Shown here in pieces: positions 10,163 through 21,274 of a stretch of 64,000 nucleotides of DNA. Positions within the stretch are counted from its first letter, which is position 1; every line of letters begins with the position of its first letter. The stretch is taken from NCBI GenBank assembly GCA_022494885.1, contig JAGVSM010003937.1, positions 62,001 to 126,000 of the forward strand, written 5' to 3'. Source of the stretch: Micrasema longulum (taxonomy: Eukaryota; Arthropoda; Insecta; Trichoptera; Brachycentridae). A program made the translations under genes and the position numbers. The notes below the pieces were generated by a model. That model was given only the letters and a program-made list of their open reading frames with translations, had not been told where the DNA came from and searched no databases.

Positions 10163-11106
10163 TAAATCAACACCACCGTGTAAATCTCCCCACAAAAAAT
10201 ATCTACGAAATACGCCTAGCGCCCAGCCCGCTCTCAGTGAACGATGAAACTAGCCGATTACCTCAGCTTATTTAACATACTACAACAAAGATGAAAAACA
10301 TTTAAGAGAAGGTAATATAGAAGTCTAGGCATCTACAGGGCTTATGATCTGTCAATGGCTGGTTTAAGTGGCCACATTACACACTGTGTAACATTCACCA
10401 TTCTGCCTATATTTGAACATCTACATTCCTTCAATTCTTTCATCTGTTGATGTTTGTGAAGTTAAAGAGCTGAAACCTTTATTTATGCGGGTGAGATTCA
10501 TCAAATTGAATTATTTCACCTACATACTAGACTAGGCAACGCCTGAAAATATTATTTTTTCGATTTCTATACTTCTTCTTGGACCAGGTAATTTATCAAC
10601 AATATTTTGAGTTTGTCCAAATTTTTGTAGACAAGGACTGGATTCAACTCCCTGGGGAGCTGTTTATATTAACATACTACAACAGAGATGAAGAATATTT
10701 AAGATTCTATATTACTATTATTATCTATATTACCTTCTCTTAAATGTTCTTCATCTCTGTTGTAGTATGTTAATATAAACAGCTCCCCAGGGAGTTGAAT
10801 CCAGTTTTTGTCTACAAAAATTTGGACAAACTCAGCTTATTTCTTCATACAAAAAAGTACACTATATTTTACATCTTTTACCTAAATTAGCTTTTTTAAT
10901 ACTAAAATTAGCTTGCAGATTACAAATATTATTTATAGATTCTCTATTTGGAAATTTGTATTTCGAACATTATTTCCGAAGGACTATTATTCTTTGATAG
11001 GATATCATTGAAATATTATGTATTACATAGGACATGTGGCGTTCGCAGGGGCCGTTTTTGGCATTATTCATTTTAACAGAAATCGGCCAGTGCTCAGTGT
11101 TGACAG
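10163..11106 (+). repeat. Repeat X, copy 1 (split by MITE M1)
   Basis: Parts 10163-10273 and 10835-11106 together match one uninterrupted reverse-strand copy at 42545-42893. Shared runs include gcgcccagccc, aaactagccgattacctcag, catacaaaaaagt and aggacatgtggcgttcg. The family is not recognised and has no coding potential. Confidence 0.75.
10274..10834 (+). mobile_element. MITE M1, with palindromic right half
   Basis: An M1 unit (core aagtctaggcat, cttatgatctgtca, tggctggtttaagtggcc, aggcaacgcctgaaa) runs to 10607. It is followed by a near-perfect palindrome with arms 10608-10702 and 10739-10834, about 95 bases each with three differences and a 36-base loop. The arm starts tgagtttgtccaaa. The eight bases gcttattt flank both sides (10266-10273 and 10835-10842), or twelve counting shared ctca, and the uninterrupted X copy has this sequence once. 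The left terminus appears truncated. No transposase is present. Confidence 0.85.
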
Positions 11107-12784
11107 TTACTGCTGAATGTCATTGTGGTATTTGTTAATAGACAATTGTACAAGTATTGTATTAAAATAGTGAAGAATAAAGGTACAAAATATATCACGT
11201 GGTTTTCAATAATTGTTGTTTGAATCGATTTTTACAGAACCACCAAAAAAAATGTCATTTAAAATTATATTGCTTACATAGTATATGCTTTTATGTAAGT
11301 ACAAATTAATGAACATGTTTTGTAGATTACCTATAAAATGAATCATGGCTTGACACTGACACACAGACACCCTGTTTTGACGATTTTGACATACCTGGTA
11401 ACAAATTTAGGCTTTTATTGGAATACAACTTAAATGTACATTTTCGTACCGAAGAATTATTCTACCTACTTGATGATTGTTGTGTTGTATTTTTTTTATA
11501 GAAAAAAAATATAAAACTAAAATCAAATTAGAAATAAAGAGATTAGCAATCCATTTGAAGTCACAAAGTTGTTTTACCAGCAGGACATCACAAAATTAAA
11601 AATTTAATTCATTTTCCAGCAATATTTACTTGGAGGCATATGATATGCAACGTTGGGTGCGGGATAGGGGAAAAAAGATAGACGATAGCAAACATTGGAC
11701 GTGAATTCTTTGTAATGTACAATTGCAAATTACCATACAAAAATTAAAATAATATCCCCATTTTTATAACCTGCGAGTTGCGACCTATTTAAATTGCATG
11801 TTATTAATTCAATTAGGTAATTTTAATTCGGTTTTTCGTCTGAATAAAAAATAGAGGAGTTTTTTTAGCAAATTAGTCACGAATTGTGTTTAATAATATT
11901 ATGCACATTGTTAATAAGAATTCACACGATACTGTGTTAGTCGCCGCGCGCACGATCGGTTTGATAAACGGCAAATTTAATTTTGTCACATTTCTTCCGT
12001 TTGCACGTCCTTGCATTCAGATGCACAATTAATTTTTCGGGGTTACGCCGTGTGTCGATCGCACTTTTTTCTGACGCTTCGGATCGCATTACAGCGTCCA
12101 TCATCATGGTTGATGTTATAATATGTTATGTTATGTATTTAGAATTAGTTCTGTGGGCAACAATAAATTAGTTAATAGGATGCGATTAAAATCGTTTTGG
12201 TTCCCAGTAATAAAGAAGACTTATAATAGTGCATATTGTAAAACGACACAGCTTTTAGATAAACAAGCTGCATATATAAACGACTGCGACGCAATACAAA
12301 TCTAAAATACGTAACGTAACAAAATAAATATTGTCATATTGCAGAAAAACGACGCATGTGATTTTTTTTTAACGGTGTATCTCTTATGAGAGGGGTTTAA
12401 TTTTTTTTTTGGCGCTTTATGTTATAAGATGGGTGCGCGTGAGTTGATTTGGAGTTAAATAAGAAAGGTGGATTACAATTGAAGTTATTTATTAACAGTT
12501 AACACACGAGTTATATCCTATTATTTTGTACAGAAGGAATTTACAATAGCGAACACTGGCGGAGAGCTGGTAGCCAGGCGACACAAAATGCCAAGATAAA
12601 ATGTAATGAGTTCTTCTGATGCATGACGGTTAATATCTTGTCCGAGCTGACGCTGCATCGGGCTACGCGTTCAGACCTGTCAACCTCACGGCTTTGGTGT
12701 TGCCCTCCACAATGTCACAACTTTATAAGCACAAAAAAAATCGTTTGATACTTGGGTTAGTTTTAAATATGTTATAATTTATTT
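11107..12784. other. Unassigned region with CpG-richer patches
   Basis: Nothing identifiable was found. Bases 11940-12110 are richer in CpG (gtcgccgcgcgcacgatcgg, gttacgccgtgtgtcgatcg), as are 12540-12710 (cgctgcatcgggctacgcg). These could be promoter-like DNA, LTR debris or an unknown repeat. Two short open frames across 11983-12305 show no recognisable protein features. Confidence 0.3.
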
Positions 12785-12930
12785 ATTTTTAAAGAAATAT
12801 TTGCGTTCTTATGAATTACTCAAATATTTTATTTTGAAGGCTATTTTCAACGAGTTGCAAATAACTCACTATTAGAACATGGGAATCTAGTTGGGATAGA
12901 GTGGGATTCGAACCACAGATAGTAGTAAAA
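12785..12930 (-). mobile_element. SINE-3, 5'-truncated copy
   Basis: This matches the SINE-3 body at 19262-19443: atttgcg...atgaattactcaaatatttt, caacgagttgcaaataactca and tgggattcgaaccac, the last being an inverted B box. The tRNA-like head stops just past the B box, so the A box is missing. Confidence 0.7.
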
Positions 12931-13079
12931 AAGAGACTGATACTCGTATTTAATATGTTTGTTTTAGTATTTAAATATTTATACAATTGAATGCCCAAAT
13001 ACATAGTTCATTTATAAGAAAGTGTAATTTTAAAAAAAAGTATTTTACTAGAAAAAAGGATAAAATAAGAACGCCATTT

Positions 13080-13265
13080 AAAAAGAAAACAGAATCCTAA
13101 AATTGTTGAATGTATAAAGGCTTGAAGATGTATGAAGAGATGCCTGAATTTGTGAAGAATGAAAACAGTTTGAATAAATTTAAAAAGAAATATTTTGTTT
13201 ACTGTAAAATTATGTAAATAGATATGTAAGTAAAATAAGTGTAAATATTACAAAAATATTTTGTT
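13080..13265 (+). mobile_element. LINE 3' end (LINE-E)
   Basis: A short frame from about 13128 encodes MYEEMPEFVKNENSLNKFKK and ends YCKIM-stop at about 13215. This is the lysine-rich close typical of LINE ORF2, with a degraded upstream segment and a T-rich tail. It is 5'-truncated, and no second copy was found in the window. Confidence 0.5.
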
Positions 13266-13309
13266 TTTTTTTTTTATTTATATCCCTACAGAGATGAGGT
13301 AGAATTTTT

Positions 13310-13440
13310 TCAAATTCAGGATTATGGATATTCGAGCGTTTACAGGGCTTATGACCTGTCATATGCTGGGTTTAAGTGGCCACTTTTAAGTAGGTACTAC
13401 AACATTCCCCATTCCGCTTATTAGCGAATATCCACACCGG
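13310..13440 (+). repeat. MITE M1 fragment
   Basis: The core gggcttatgacctgtca, gggtttaagtggccac and cattcc.cattc is present. The copy ends before the second half of the unit. Part of its right half reappears at 13735 after a repeat T copy. Confidence 0.7.
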
Positions 13441-13621
13441 TAACATTTTTGATTTTTGTATATATGTTATTAAATGAGAAACCATTCACAAGCGAGTTGG
13501 AGCAATATTTTGTTTTTAAATATTTTGAAAATAACGTGCAAGCAACGCGCTCTCTAACCTCTAGAGAGCGTTTAGAATCATATTGCCGGTCTCTAAATTT
13601 CGATGCTTGAATCTCGAGAGT

Positions 13622-13720
13622 CTCAATCATAGAATTAAGAATAGTTCAGAAGGAGCGTAGAATCATATTTGAATACACCGAACTGGGTCCAATAATTCCC
13701 CTACTATGCCCTACTTTCGC
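13622..13720 (+). repeat. Repeat T, copy 2
   Basis: This matches 1108-1200 with few differences (atagaattaagaatag, cagaaggagcg.agaatcat, ccaataattcccc.actatg). It is flanked on both sides by M1 fragments, so it may have inserted into an M1 element. Confidence 0.6.
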
Positions 13721-13734
13721 CGCGCGCATTCGAG

Positions 13735-13862
13735 TATGTAACATTGACCGTTCTGCCCATATTTGAACATCTTTAATCCTTCAGCTCTTTCGTCTGTTGA
13801 TGTTTTTGAAGTTAAAGAGCTGAAACCTTGATTTGTGCTCTTTAGCTTTAAAAAATTGTTCA
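13735..13862 (+). repeat. MITE M1 right-half fragment
   Basis: The M1 segment runs from gtaacattgaccgttctgcc to ttaaagagctgaaacc. It is followed immediately by an inverted M1 copy, forming a head-to-head pair. Confidence 0.7.
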
Positions 13863-13868
13863 AAAAAG

Positions 13869-14207
13869 ATGTTCAAATATGGGCAGAATGGTGAAGTTTT
13901 TTTTAAAGTTAAAGAGCATAAATCAAGGTTTTAGCTCTTTTACTTCAAAAACATCAACATATGAAAGAACTGAAGGATTATAGATATTCAAATATGGGCA
14001 ATATGGTGAATGTTACTTAGTGTAAGAAGTGGCTACTTTAACTAGCCAATGATAGGTCATAAGCCCTGTGGATGCATAAACTTCTATATTACCTTCTCTA
14101 AAATGTTTTTCATTTCTTTTGAAATATGTTAATATTCACAGCTTCCTAGGGAGTAGAATCCAGTCCTTGTCTTCAAAAATTTGGACAAACTCAAAATATT
14201 GCTGTCA
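13869..14207 (-). mobile_element. MITE M1, inverted copy
   Basis: The minus strand carries the full M1 landmark series back to its terminus at about 14207 (aaatttggacaaactca in plus orientation), including agccaatgataggtcataag and cctagggag. With 13735-13862 it forms an inverted arrangement that can fold. Confidence 0.75.
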
Positions 14208-14562
14208 AATATTCAGTTTTTATATTTTAAAAAAATATAAGTGTGCGGTGTCTCATGTTCTAAATTAACGCATAGACATATTTAAAGTTCGGTAAACACT
14301 GTCTGTGAAATCGATTTCCCATAAAATGAAAACATCTGAATCAATATGTAAATAACCTTCATATTTGGAATTTGTGGTATCCATTTCTTCAAAGAACATT
14401 ATTTCAAGTATTTTAGTTCCTTTCAGACACCTCATTTTTCCGTAATTAATATTGGTGAAATTAATATGCACTCGCAAACAAAAGTTGCATATTTTTTTTG
14501 CACCTTTTTAACCTCGGTATATAAATTATTATTTCTTTAATGGAAAGTAAATTTACCTGCCA

Positions 14563-15645
14563 TATTGAGGAACTTCAGCCCTACGGAAAATTGGATACAA
14601 TATATATATATTCTAGTCCGCGGTAAAAATTGGAGCATTAAATTGAACGGCAAAGTTTCATGAAAATTAACGAAAAAAATTAAAAATGAACTATTTCGAA
14701 CGACGTCGCTAGTTCATATGAATCAACCAATGATAAGAGAGTTATGGAAGATTTTCGGTTTGCTTGCCGTCAATGGACTAATGAAAATTGAGCGAAAAAA
14801 TATACCCCAGGGATACAATATTAATATTCATAATTTCAATATAAATTCTGTGGATGAAATAAAGTATCTCGGAGTTTATTTGGATAGATATTTGAATTTC
14901 AAAACACATTCTGAATATGTAACAAAAAAAAATTATTTATCGGAAGATTACGAAATGTTATAGATATAAAGAGTAGTATTCTTATATATAAAACAATCAT
15001 TTTCACAGATAAATTACTGTTCTTCCATTCTTTTTTTATGTATTGAAGGAGAAATTAAAAATAAACAAATTCTTCTAAATACTCAAAAGAAATATCTATT
15101 CTAATGTAAAAAGAATGCACAAAGAAATTTGCTTGCTCACAGTAAAACAGCAAATTAAATTAAATGTAGCAATTTTTATGCATAAAATAATTGAGGGGAT
15201 GAATAAAATAAAAACGATAATAAAATTTAACCAACAATGTCATACATCTGAAACAAGGGGTATTAAAATGATAAGATTACCAATGAGGAGAAAAACAGAA
15301 TCTCAAAACTCATTGTACAAGGCATTAAAGCAGTACAATGAGTTACCCAAAAAAAAAAGGATAAAGAAAAAATCTAAATTTCAAAAGTTCATTTAAAATG
15401 TTTATGAGAAATTTTGATCAAAAAATTGTAATATCGTTAAAAGTTCATATTAGTTATTAAGATGTTATCAACTAACTTAATAAACCATAGATAAATAAAA
15501 CAATAAATAATGGGAAGAACTTACCGAGAATAAACCAAAGAGAACCTCTGACGTCACATGCGGAATTGTTTTAGAAATAGAAAACTTAATTAATGGCGCT
15601 GATAATACACTATAGTATAAAAAGTAAAGAAAAAAAAAATGTTTA
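14563..15645 (-). repeat. Repeat Z, split by a LINE
   Basis: Minus-strand Z sequence occupies 15645-15509 and 14797-14563. Visible landmarks are tgtgacgtcag, cgacgtcg, accaatgataagag (an inverted CCAAT box) and gaggaacttcagcc at the terminus. The two parts are collinear with uninterrupted Z copies at 28856-29224 and 22075-22384. Confidence 0.75.
14797..15508 (+). mobile_element. LINE, 5'-truncated, nested in repeat Z
   Basis: The sequence first encodes VDEIKYLGVYLDRYLNFKTH, the segment that follows the reverse transcriptase palm in many LINEs. After frameshifts it encodes a C-terminal block, 15115-15396, with NSLYKALKQYNELPKKKRIK. The tail ends aataaaacaataaat at about 15508, where repeat Z resumes. 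The RT palm itself and the endonuclease are absent. Several frame breaks make this a dead copy. Confidence 0.75.
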
Positions 15646-15704
15646 GTTAAATAGTCTATTCAAAAATTTTAAAAAATAAAGAAAAACCACTGAACTTTCT
15701 CATT

Positions 15705-15800
15705 GTGCAATTATACTGTGTCCTGGCGGATAAAGAATACAGTTCTGAGTGTAAAATATATCTAGAACCCTGGACGAGCGTTTTCGACTTGATGGATACT
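15705..15800 (+). repeat. Repeat S fragment
   Basis: This contains ctggcggataaagaatacag and the following ctag-accctggacgag. It matches the reverse complement of 18735-18830 and 3870-3965. Confidence 0.5.
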
Positions 15801-15814
15801 CTCAGGGAAAAATT

Positions 15815-16080
15815 CTGAAAAAAGATATCAATTGGAGAAACCCACCTCGTAGTTAAATGTAATGCTTTAGGTCCTGGGCCGCGATTATGAACGGCTTTCT
15901 TCGTCGGTATATACTGAGATGGTATTAACTCATATCGATATTTATGTAGGAAAGTGCGTACATTTGTAAAAAAATGTCGGTAACCGGTACAAAAATATTG
16001 TAAACAATTTTTATACAGAAAACTTAATTTTACTCTGTAGATAAAATTGAACATACATTTTAACTTTCCATGTACCACTA
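15815..16080 (-). repeat. Repeat Y copy
   Basis: On the minus strand this reads aaaattaagttttctgtat, ggttaccgacat, cataaatatcgatatgag and gccgttcataatcgcggccc. It is collinear with 54520-54790 and with the right arm of 150-600. An incidental open frame spans it without protein-like features. Confidence 0.6.
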
Positions 16081-16511
16081 GGTGTCTAAATGAATCTGCA
16101 TTATTTAAATTTAAAAATGACGCATAATTGAATAGATTAATTAGAAGCGCCTAAAATATTATGTTTCAATAGGTGTGTCTTCCATGTCTTCGTTTTTAAC
16201 GGACTTTTGTCATGTTCAGAGCTTAGAAGAATAATCCCATAACGTGTGTGGGGAAAATTATTTAATTTCACCGTAATTGATAAAAAGGTGTAATAACTTT
16301 GAATGTAATGTATTTATTTTAGATAATAGTACAAAAAAATATTTAAATACCTAGGTACACCTTAACTAATAAACAACATTTATCCTAAAATAATTTCAAA
16401 AACAAAGCATTGAAATAAAATCCATACGCTTTCTGATGACATTCTATATACCTGTATGGATGTTTGTTTTTAGCTAAAATCATCGCCATCCTCTAAAATT
16501 AAATAAAATTC
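16081..16511. other. Unassigned AT-rich stretch
   Basis: No supported feature was found between the Y copy and the LINE-J fragment. Confidence 0.35.
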
Positions 16512-16882
16512 AAATTCTCAACTCACTCTTTGATGCGCCTGAACTACTAAGCTCAATAAAATTAAATATCCCAACTAGAAACTTCAGACAAAACTTATTC
16601 TTTCATACCGATAACCATAGAACTAACTATGGTTTTCATTCCCCTATGCCCATTTTTCATAGGTCTGCAAAAAAACATACCAGTCTTGATTTCTTTGATA
16701 ACAAGTTGTCTTCTTTCAAACGATCACTGAATCAAATTAAATTAAAAACACCTCTCTCCCGCTTCTACGCCCACTTAGTCTACTATAAACCATTGAGGCG
16801 TTCTATTTTTTTTATAATCATTTTCTGTGTATAAATGTGTCCATAAAAATGCCCATTGGGCGTATATATAAATAAATAAAAT
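16512..16882 (+). mobile_element. LINE-J 3' end, copy 1
   Basis: The frame encodes LNIPTRNFRQNLFFHTDNHR, then TNYGFHSPMP, then SLDFFDNKLSSFKRSL. This C-terminal block is common to a group of LINEs and is also seen in LINE-B. It ends in a short 3' UTR, cccattgggcgtatatataa, and an aataaataaaatg tail. A second copy at 45254-45620 aligns over the whole length. The element is 5'-truncated, and a stop after PLRRSIFFIIIFCV closes the frame. Confidence 0.85.
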
Positions 16883-17357
16883 GATGTGATGGACTCAGCA
16901 TCCCTAATTTCTTTTAGCAACTCATTAAACATCTTGTCCTTTATGATACAGATTGTTTTTATTAATTTTTTTACATTTAACGCCCAGAGAGCTTTTACAA
17001 TACAAATTTGCTTATATATAATAAAGTTTACAAACAATAATAGAGAGGAGTTATGCTTTTTTTACAAAGGTTAAAAATTAAAGTCAATAAAAACACGTTT
17101 AAAAATATTTGTTCAATAGAAGTAATTCAAAAGTACCCAATTTAGTTGTTACAAAATGTAAATTAATAACAAAATGAATAACACCGAAATTTAAACAATT
17201 GAAAATGCACACGCATATTTATATACGCAAATATAGAAAAGTACAAAAAGTAGCAAAGGAGTGACTGTTTTGAGTTGCCAGGATTCTTGTTTTGGAGAGT
17301 CTGAAACCCTCACCTCACTTCGTAGAATTTCGTTATTACGCTGAACATTACTTAATA

Positions 17358-18090
17358 TGCATCATCATCATCAGTGGCGCTACAGCCAGTTGTGAGCCCT
17401 GGCCTCCTCCAGAATTTGTCTCCATTCGTCCCTGCACCCTGCGGCTCCAGTTCGTCAGGCCAATTGCTCTAATGTCGCTTTCCACATTATTCAGCCATCT
17501 TTATTTTAATCTGCCTCTGCTTCGTCTGCCTTCCGTAGTAGTTTATCATTCTGTGCCCATGGCCCAACCATTGTAATCTTCTTATATGATGAATTGTGCA
17601 ATGTTGGTTTCGCCATACAGTACCTCTAATTCGTGATTAAACCGTTTCCTCCACATTCCGTTATGGTTGACAGCGCCAAATATCTTCCTTAATATTTTTC
17701 TTTCAAATACTAACACCATTTTTTCATATTTTTTTGTTATAACCCAGCATTTGGTACCATATGCAATGACCGGTCTGAGGAGAATTTTGTAAATAATGGT
17801 CTTAGTTTTTCTAGCGGGCAATTTGGATCTCTGATGTTTAAACAAGCCATAATAACATCTGTTGGCTACCGATAGCCGTGTTCTAATCTCGGTACTAGAA
17901 TTGTTATCATTGGTCATTTCAGTACCTAAATATTTAAAGGAGTTGACATTGTCTATGTGGTGTGACCCAACGTCAGTTGCCTGCTGTGCATATTTTATTT
18001 GTGACTTTCTTGCTAACATATATTTAGTTGTAGATGTATTTATTTTAAGACCCATGTCACTTGCAGCCATTTCTAGCTTAATCAGTTTGG
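17358..18090 (-). mobile_element. RTE-like LINE, 5'-truncated 3' portion
   Basis: The minus strand encodes a 162-residue run starting near 18070 with GLKINTSTTKYM, then FKYLGTEMTNDN, YGLFKHQRSKLPARKTK, LLRPVIAYGTKCWVITKKYE, FERKILRKIFG and FNHELEVLYG. This order matches the region downstream of the RT palm in RTE-type elements. Reading continues in broken frames through a WL-type block (17590-17400) to a (GAT)n-like 3' end at 17360-17372, which on the plus strand is catcatcatcatc. That repeat tail is characteristic of RTE-type LINEs. The RT palm and endonuclease are missing, and internal stops show that the copy is dead. Confidence 0.8.
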
Positions 18091-18350
18091 GTTTTGAACA
18101 GGAAGGAGATTATGCTCTCGTGTCCTAGGTACTTGGTAGGGCTGTTACTTTTAGGTCTAATACCGTGCTTTTGGTTTTTCTGTCAGAGTTTTTTCCTATC
18201 CTAACTTAGCTGGAGTTGCTCAGGTTTTCTGACGCCTGAGGCTCGCCATTCGCCCTTTACTCTGTTAGCTATGTCCCGTAAGACACATTGCCCAGGGTTT
18301 ACGACGAGGATGTAGAGGACGTAGAGAACGTACTTAACATACAGTCGGCA
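18091..18350. other. GC-richer segment of unknown origin
   Basis: This segment starts sharply at the RTE 5' truncation point. It is less AT-rich than its surroundings (ctgacgcctgaggctcgcc, cccagggtttacgacgagg). I found no open frame, tRNA box or second copy. It may be part of an unrecognised transposable element. Confidence 0.25.
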
Positions 18351-18499
18351 ATAATTTATTGTTTAGTATTAACACTGAAGTATTTAAAATTACTTTTTGC
18401 TTTACCGAAAGCGTGTTTAGTACCGTGAACATATGTAGAATTTTTGTATATCTGCCACATCTCAATATTGTCCTCATTTTGATCAAAGCTGATTCACTA

Positions 18500-18555
18500 C
18501 TCGGGCCGTTCTCGAACGCAGAAATCGAACCCGGGACCTCGAGCATGGTGGGCTA
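18500..18555 (-). repeat. tRNA-like head, possible SINE
   Basis: On the minus strand, tagcccaccatgctcgagg is followed by tcccgggttcgatttc, a B-box-like match in a tRNA-like context. No full cloverleaf can be drawn, and no second copy was seen. Confidence 0.3.
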
Positions 18556-18734
18556 TAAACTTTTAAATCATTAAAAAAGGAATGGCCCACGCTCAGACGC
18601 TGAAGTCTTTGTGGGCATTTTTTCCAAATTATGTTATGCTCAATTTTAAGATGTATTTTTGTAATTAAAATTCTATGTTAATATGTGGATGGAAAAATAG
18701 ACAAATATTTTTTTTTTTTTTAAAAAACATTTTC

Positions 18735-18830
18735 AACAAAATACTCGTCTAGGATTCTGGCTCTATTTCACACACTGAATTAAATTTTTCATCCGCCTGG
18801 GCACGGAAAAAATTTAAGTTTAATTTATTC
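18735..18830 (-). repeat. Repeat S fragment
   Basis: This contains actcgtctaggattctgg and ttttcatccgcctgggcacg. It matches 15705-15800 inverted and 3870-3965 directly. Confidence 0.5.
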
Positions 18831-19261
18831 AGTTTCCGCATTTTCGTTATCTGAATTCCGGTTTATAGACGTGAAATTAATTAATGACTTTTAACATATC
18901 AATCAATCATTAAATTCAGATATTTGAGCCCATAACGAAAGTGTGCAACCGACATTTATTTATTATCTCTACATCTACATACTTATCTCTACGTAGTACC
19001 TACATCACCAGATCATAATTATAGTATTTATGTCAGATGATGTTGTTATTAATTTATATATTTGGTGTTGAATTTTTATAAATATGGTTTCCTATTTTTT
19101 AAATCTTGAAACAGGCACATGAACATATTCTTATGTGCGCTCTAATAATAAAATTAAATCTTTCATTTATAAGTTGTTAACACATATTTCTAACCTTTTG
19201 TTTGCATTTTAATATTTTTTTTCTTCATAAATGTTTTTATAATATTTTTTTACTGCCTTAT
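18831..19261. other. Unassigned AT-rich stretch
   Basis: Nothing supported was found here. Confidence 0.35.
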
Positions 19262-19443
19262 TTTTAAAAATACATATTTGCGCTGTTATGATTTACCCAA
19301 ATATTAAATTTGGGGGCCATTTTCAACGAGTTGTAAATAACTCAGTATTAGAAAATCGGATGCAAGTTGATATTGGGGGATTCGAACCACGGACCTTTGA
19401 GCCGTGAGTCCGAGACACTAGCCACGGGACCACAACCCGATTA
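19262..19443 (-). mobile_element. SINE-3, full-length copy
   Basis: On the minus strand the head reads gggttgtggtcccgtggctag, then ggactcacgg, then the B box ggttcgaatcccc. The body ends in gagttatttacaactcgttg and a conserved tail, atttgggtaaatcat...gcgcaaata. Other copies lie at 12785, 20225, 51068, 60060, 61688 (tail only) and 62458. A short open frame crossing it is incidental. Confidence 0.75.
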
Positions 19444-19734
19444 AAAAAATAGAATTCGTGGCTTTGATAAGTTTTCTTAAAAAATTCTGTGATTTTTAAA
19501 ATTAATAATATTATACACAAAAATATCACCGTATCGTAAAATGTTATTTTCTTATATATATACTTTTTATTCAATAAAATCCAATTTCCACTTGTGAGCC
19601 GGTTTTTTTTCAAATGATTCTTAAAGCTTTGTATTGTAATCGTTTGTTTAAATTTTCTTGGTTTAATATAATTTAAATAATGTACTTTTAAAATGAGCAT
19701 TAAGAGTAATACAAAATGGTAAATTAACTAAGGT

Positions 19735-19985
19735 TTCAAACTCTTGGTTTGGCTGAGCTCTTCAACTTCACTTAAATCAACTGATGAAGGAATCAAAAAA
19801 ATATGGATGTTCAATCATAAGCAAAATGGTGAATATTACATAGTTTTTAAAGTGGCAACTTAAACCAGCGCATGACAGGTCATTAGCCCTGTAAATGCCT
19901 AGACTTCCATTTTCCCGTTAAAATTGTTGAAAAATGTTCTCCATCTCTGTTGTAATTTAGTCAATTATACGTCATTCGAAACAAG
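19735..19985 (-). repeat. MITE M1 copy, diverged
   Basis: This carries inverted M1 landmarks: aaaatggtgaatattac, aaaccagcgcatgacaggtc, agccctgtaaatgcctagac and ctccatctctgttgtaa. Both termini are missing or decayed. Confidence 0.65.
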
Positions 19986-20224
19986 ATTTACCTTCTATAC
20001 AAGATATTGTGCTTGCTTTTACGTTTAATGTATTATTTTATGTGATTACCAGTCTTCAAAATAAAATATCAAGTAGACGAAAGTAAGCATTTTCTAGACC
20101 TCTTTTTAGAGAATAAAGCTACCAAAGATGTTCGCGATATTTGGGCAGTGCACGGTGAAGATGCCATGAATTATTATTGTTCTTTTAATTTTATTTTTCT
20201 CCAAGAGTAATACTATAATTCTTA

Positions 20225-20380
20225 CTATTTACTCAAGTATTTAAATTTTCAGAACATATTCTAAAAGACGTAAATAACTTGTGCTGAAAAAATTGAATTC
20301 GAGTTTTGGTAGAGTGGGATTTCAACCTGGGACCTTCGGTCCGTGAGTCCACAATACTACCACGGGGCCACAACCCAGTT
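20225..20380 (-). mobile_element. SINE-3 copy
   Basis: The minus-strand head gggttgtggccccgtggtag is followed by ggactcacggaccgaagg, a diverged B box and the SINE-3 body. It lies about 100 bases from a SINE-2 copy in the same orientation. Confidence 0.7.
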
Positions 20381-20479
20381 TTAATAATATTGACTAATTT
20401 GTTGCATTTTTTAAAGTTGTGTCTTCTTGTTTTCTTCATGTGTAAAACAACAGCACAACTTACATTTTTTTTTTTACAT

Positions 20480-20654
20480 TTTTTTTTTGCACCACAACAG
20501 GCCAGGAGGCCTAATTACAGTGGTGAATTATATCACAGAGAACCCAGGCTTGAGAAAAATCACAATTTTAATTTTTGTGTTCTCACCGGGAATCGAACCC
20601 GGAACCTTCCGTGCGTGAGTCTAGCGTCTTGACCACTACACCACGGAGGCCGCC
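20480..20654 (-). mobile_element. SINE-2, full-length copy
   Basis: The minus strand begins ggcggcctccgtggtgtagt (A-box region), then ggtcaagacgctagactcac, then the B box gggttcgattcccgg. The conserved body includes tcaagcctggg, tcaccactgtaatt and ggcctcctggcctgttgtgg, before a poly-A tract. Other copies lie at 38524, 50985 (tail), 52498 and 54836. Protein-like frames across this SINE are incidental. Confidence 0.85.
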
Positions 20655-20751
20655 AAACTTATATTAACACCCAATACTTTAATCATCGACATCGTCAAAT
20701 CTTCATCATATTATCAGCACTATAAGTTTTAAACTAATATTAAAATGGTCC

Positions 20752-21262
20752 AGTAATACATTCAAGTTTCCTCTCTAACATAACCATAATACACGCTTTA
20801 CGTCTAATGGTTGTACCAAAAGTATGTAATAAGTATGGTAAAAGAACTCTTAATTATTTAGTACCTAGCATTTTTAATTTATTGCCGAAAGAACTTAAAT
20901 TTAACTCACATTGTAACAAGAGCAAAATAAAAAAGTGGCTACTCGATCAAAAGTTTATATGTGAATTGTAGCTTTTGTGTAAATATTATAATTCGTCGTA
21001 TATTTTCTTGTATTTTAAAAATAAATTTATATTGTATTATTTGTATATGCATGTTTATTCTGATCTTTCCGGCTGTTAATTTATATCTGTTATTCATTGT
21101 TTTTATAAATGTAGATAATATTATACAAGTTAGTATAAATATAATCTCCACCAACAAGCTACAGAAAGTGGCTTGGTGGGATTTTAGTTTTAGTAAAAAT
21201 ATAACAATTGAAATTTAAAAAAAATATGAAAATGTATAATTATATTATTTAAATAAAAAAAT
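20752..21262 (+). mobile_element. LINE-D, C-terminus and 3' UTR
   Basis: The frame from about 20800 encodes RLMVVPKVCNKYGKRTLNYL, then VPSIFNLLPKELKFNS and a lysine-rich end KIKKWLLDQKF, with a stop near 20970. This is a typical LINE ORF2 C-terminus. The following 3' UTR shares ccaccaacaagctacag and gtggcttggtgggatttt with the minus-strand fragment at 8597-8715. It ends in an A-rich tail at about 21262. A related coding fragment is at 60225-60385. Confidence 0.8.
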
Positions 21263-21274
21263 ATAAATAAAAAA

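Noticed and set aside
16783..17037. Minus-strand 84-codon frame beside LINE-J as a host exon
   Set aside because: It runs into the LINE-J 3' tail, shows no recognisable domain and has AT-driven composition.
20306..20632. Open frames across 20.3-20.6 kb and 52.5-52.8 kb with similar translations
   Set aside because: Both lie over SINE-2 (and in part SINE-3) copies, so the similarity is SINE sequence and not a shared protein.
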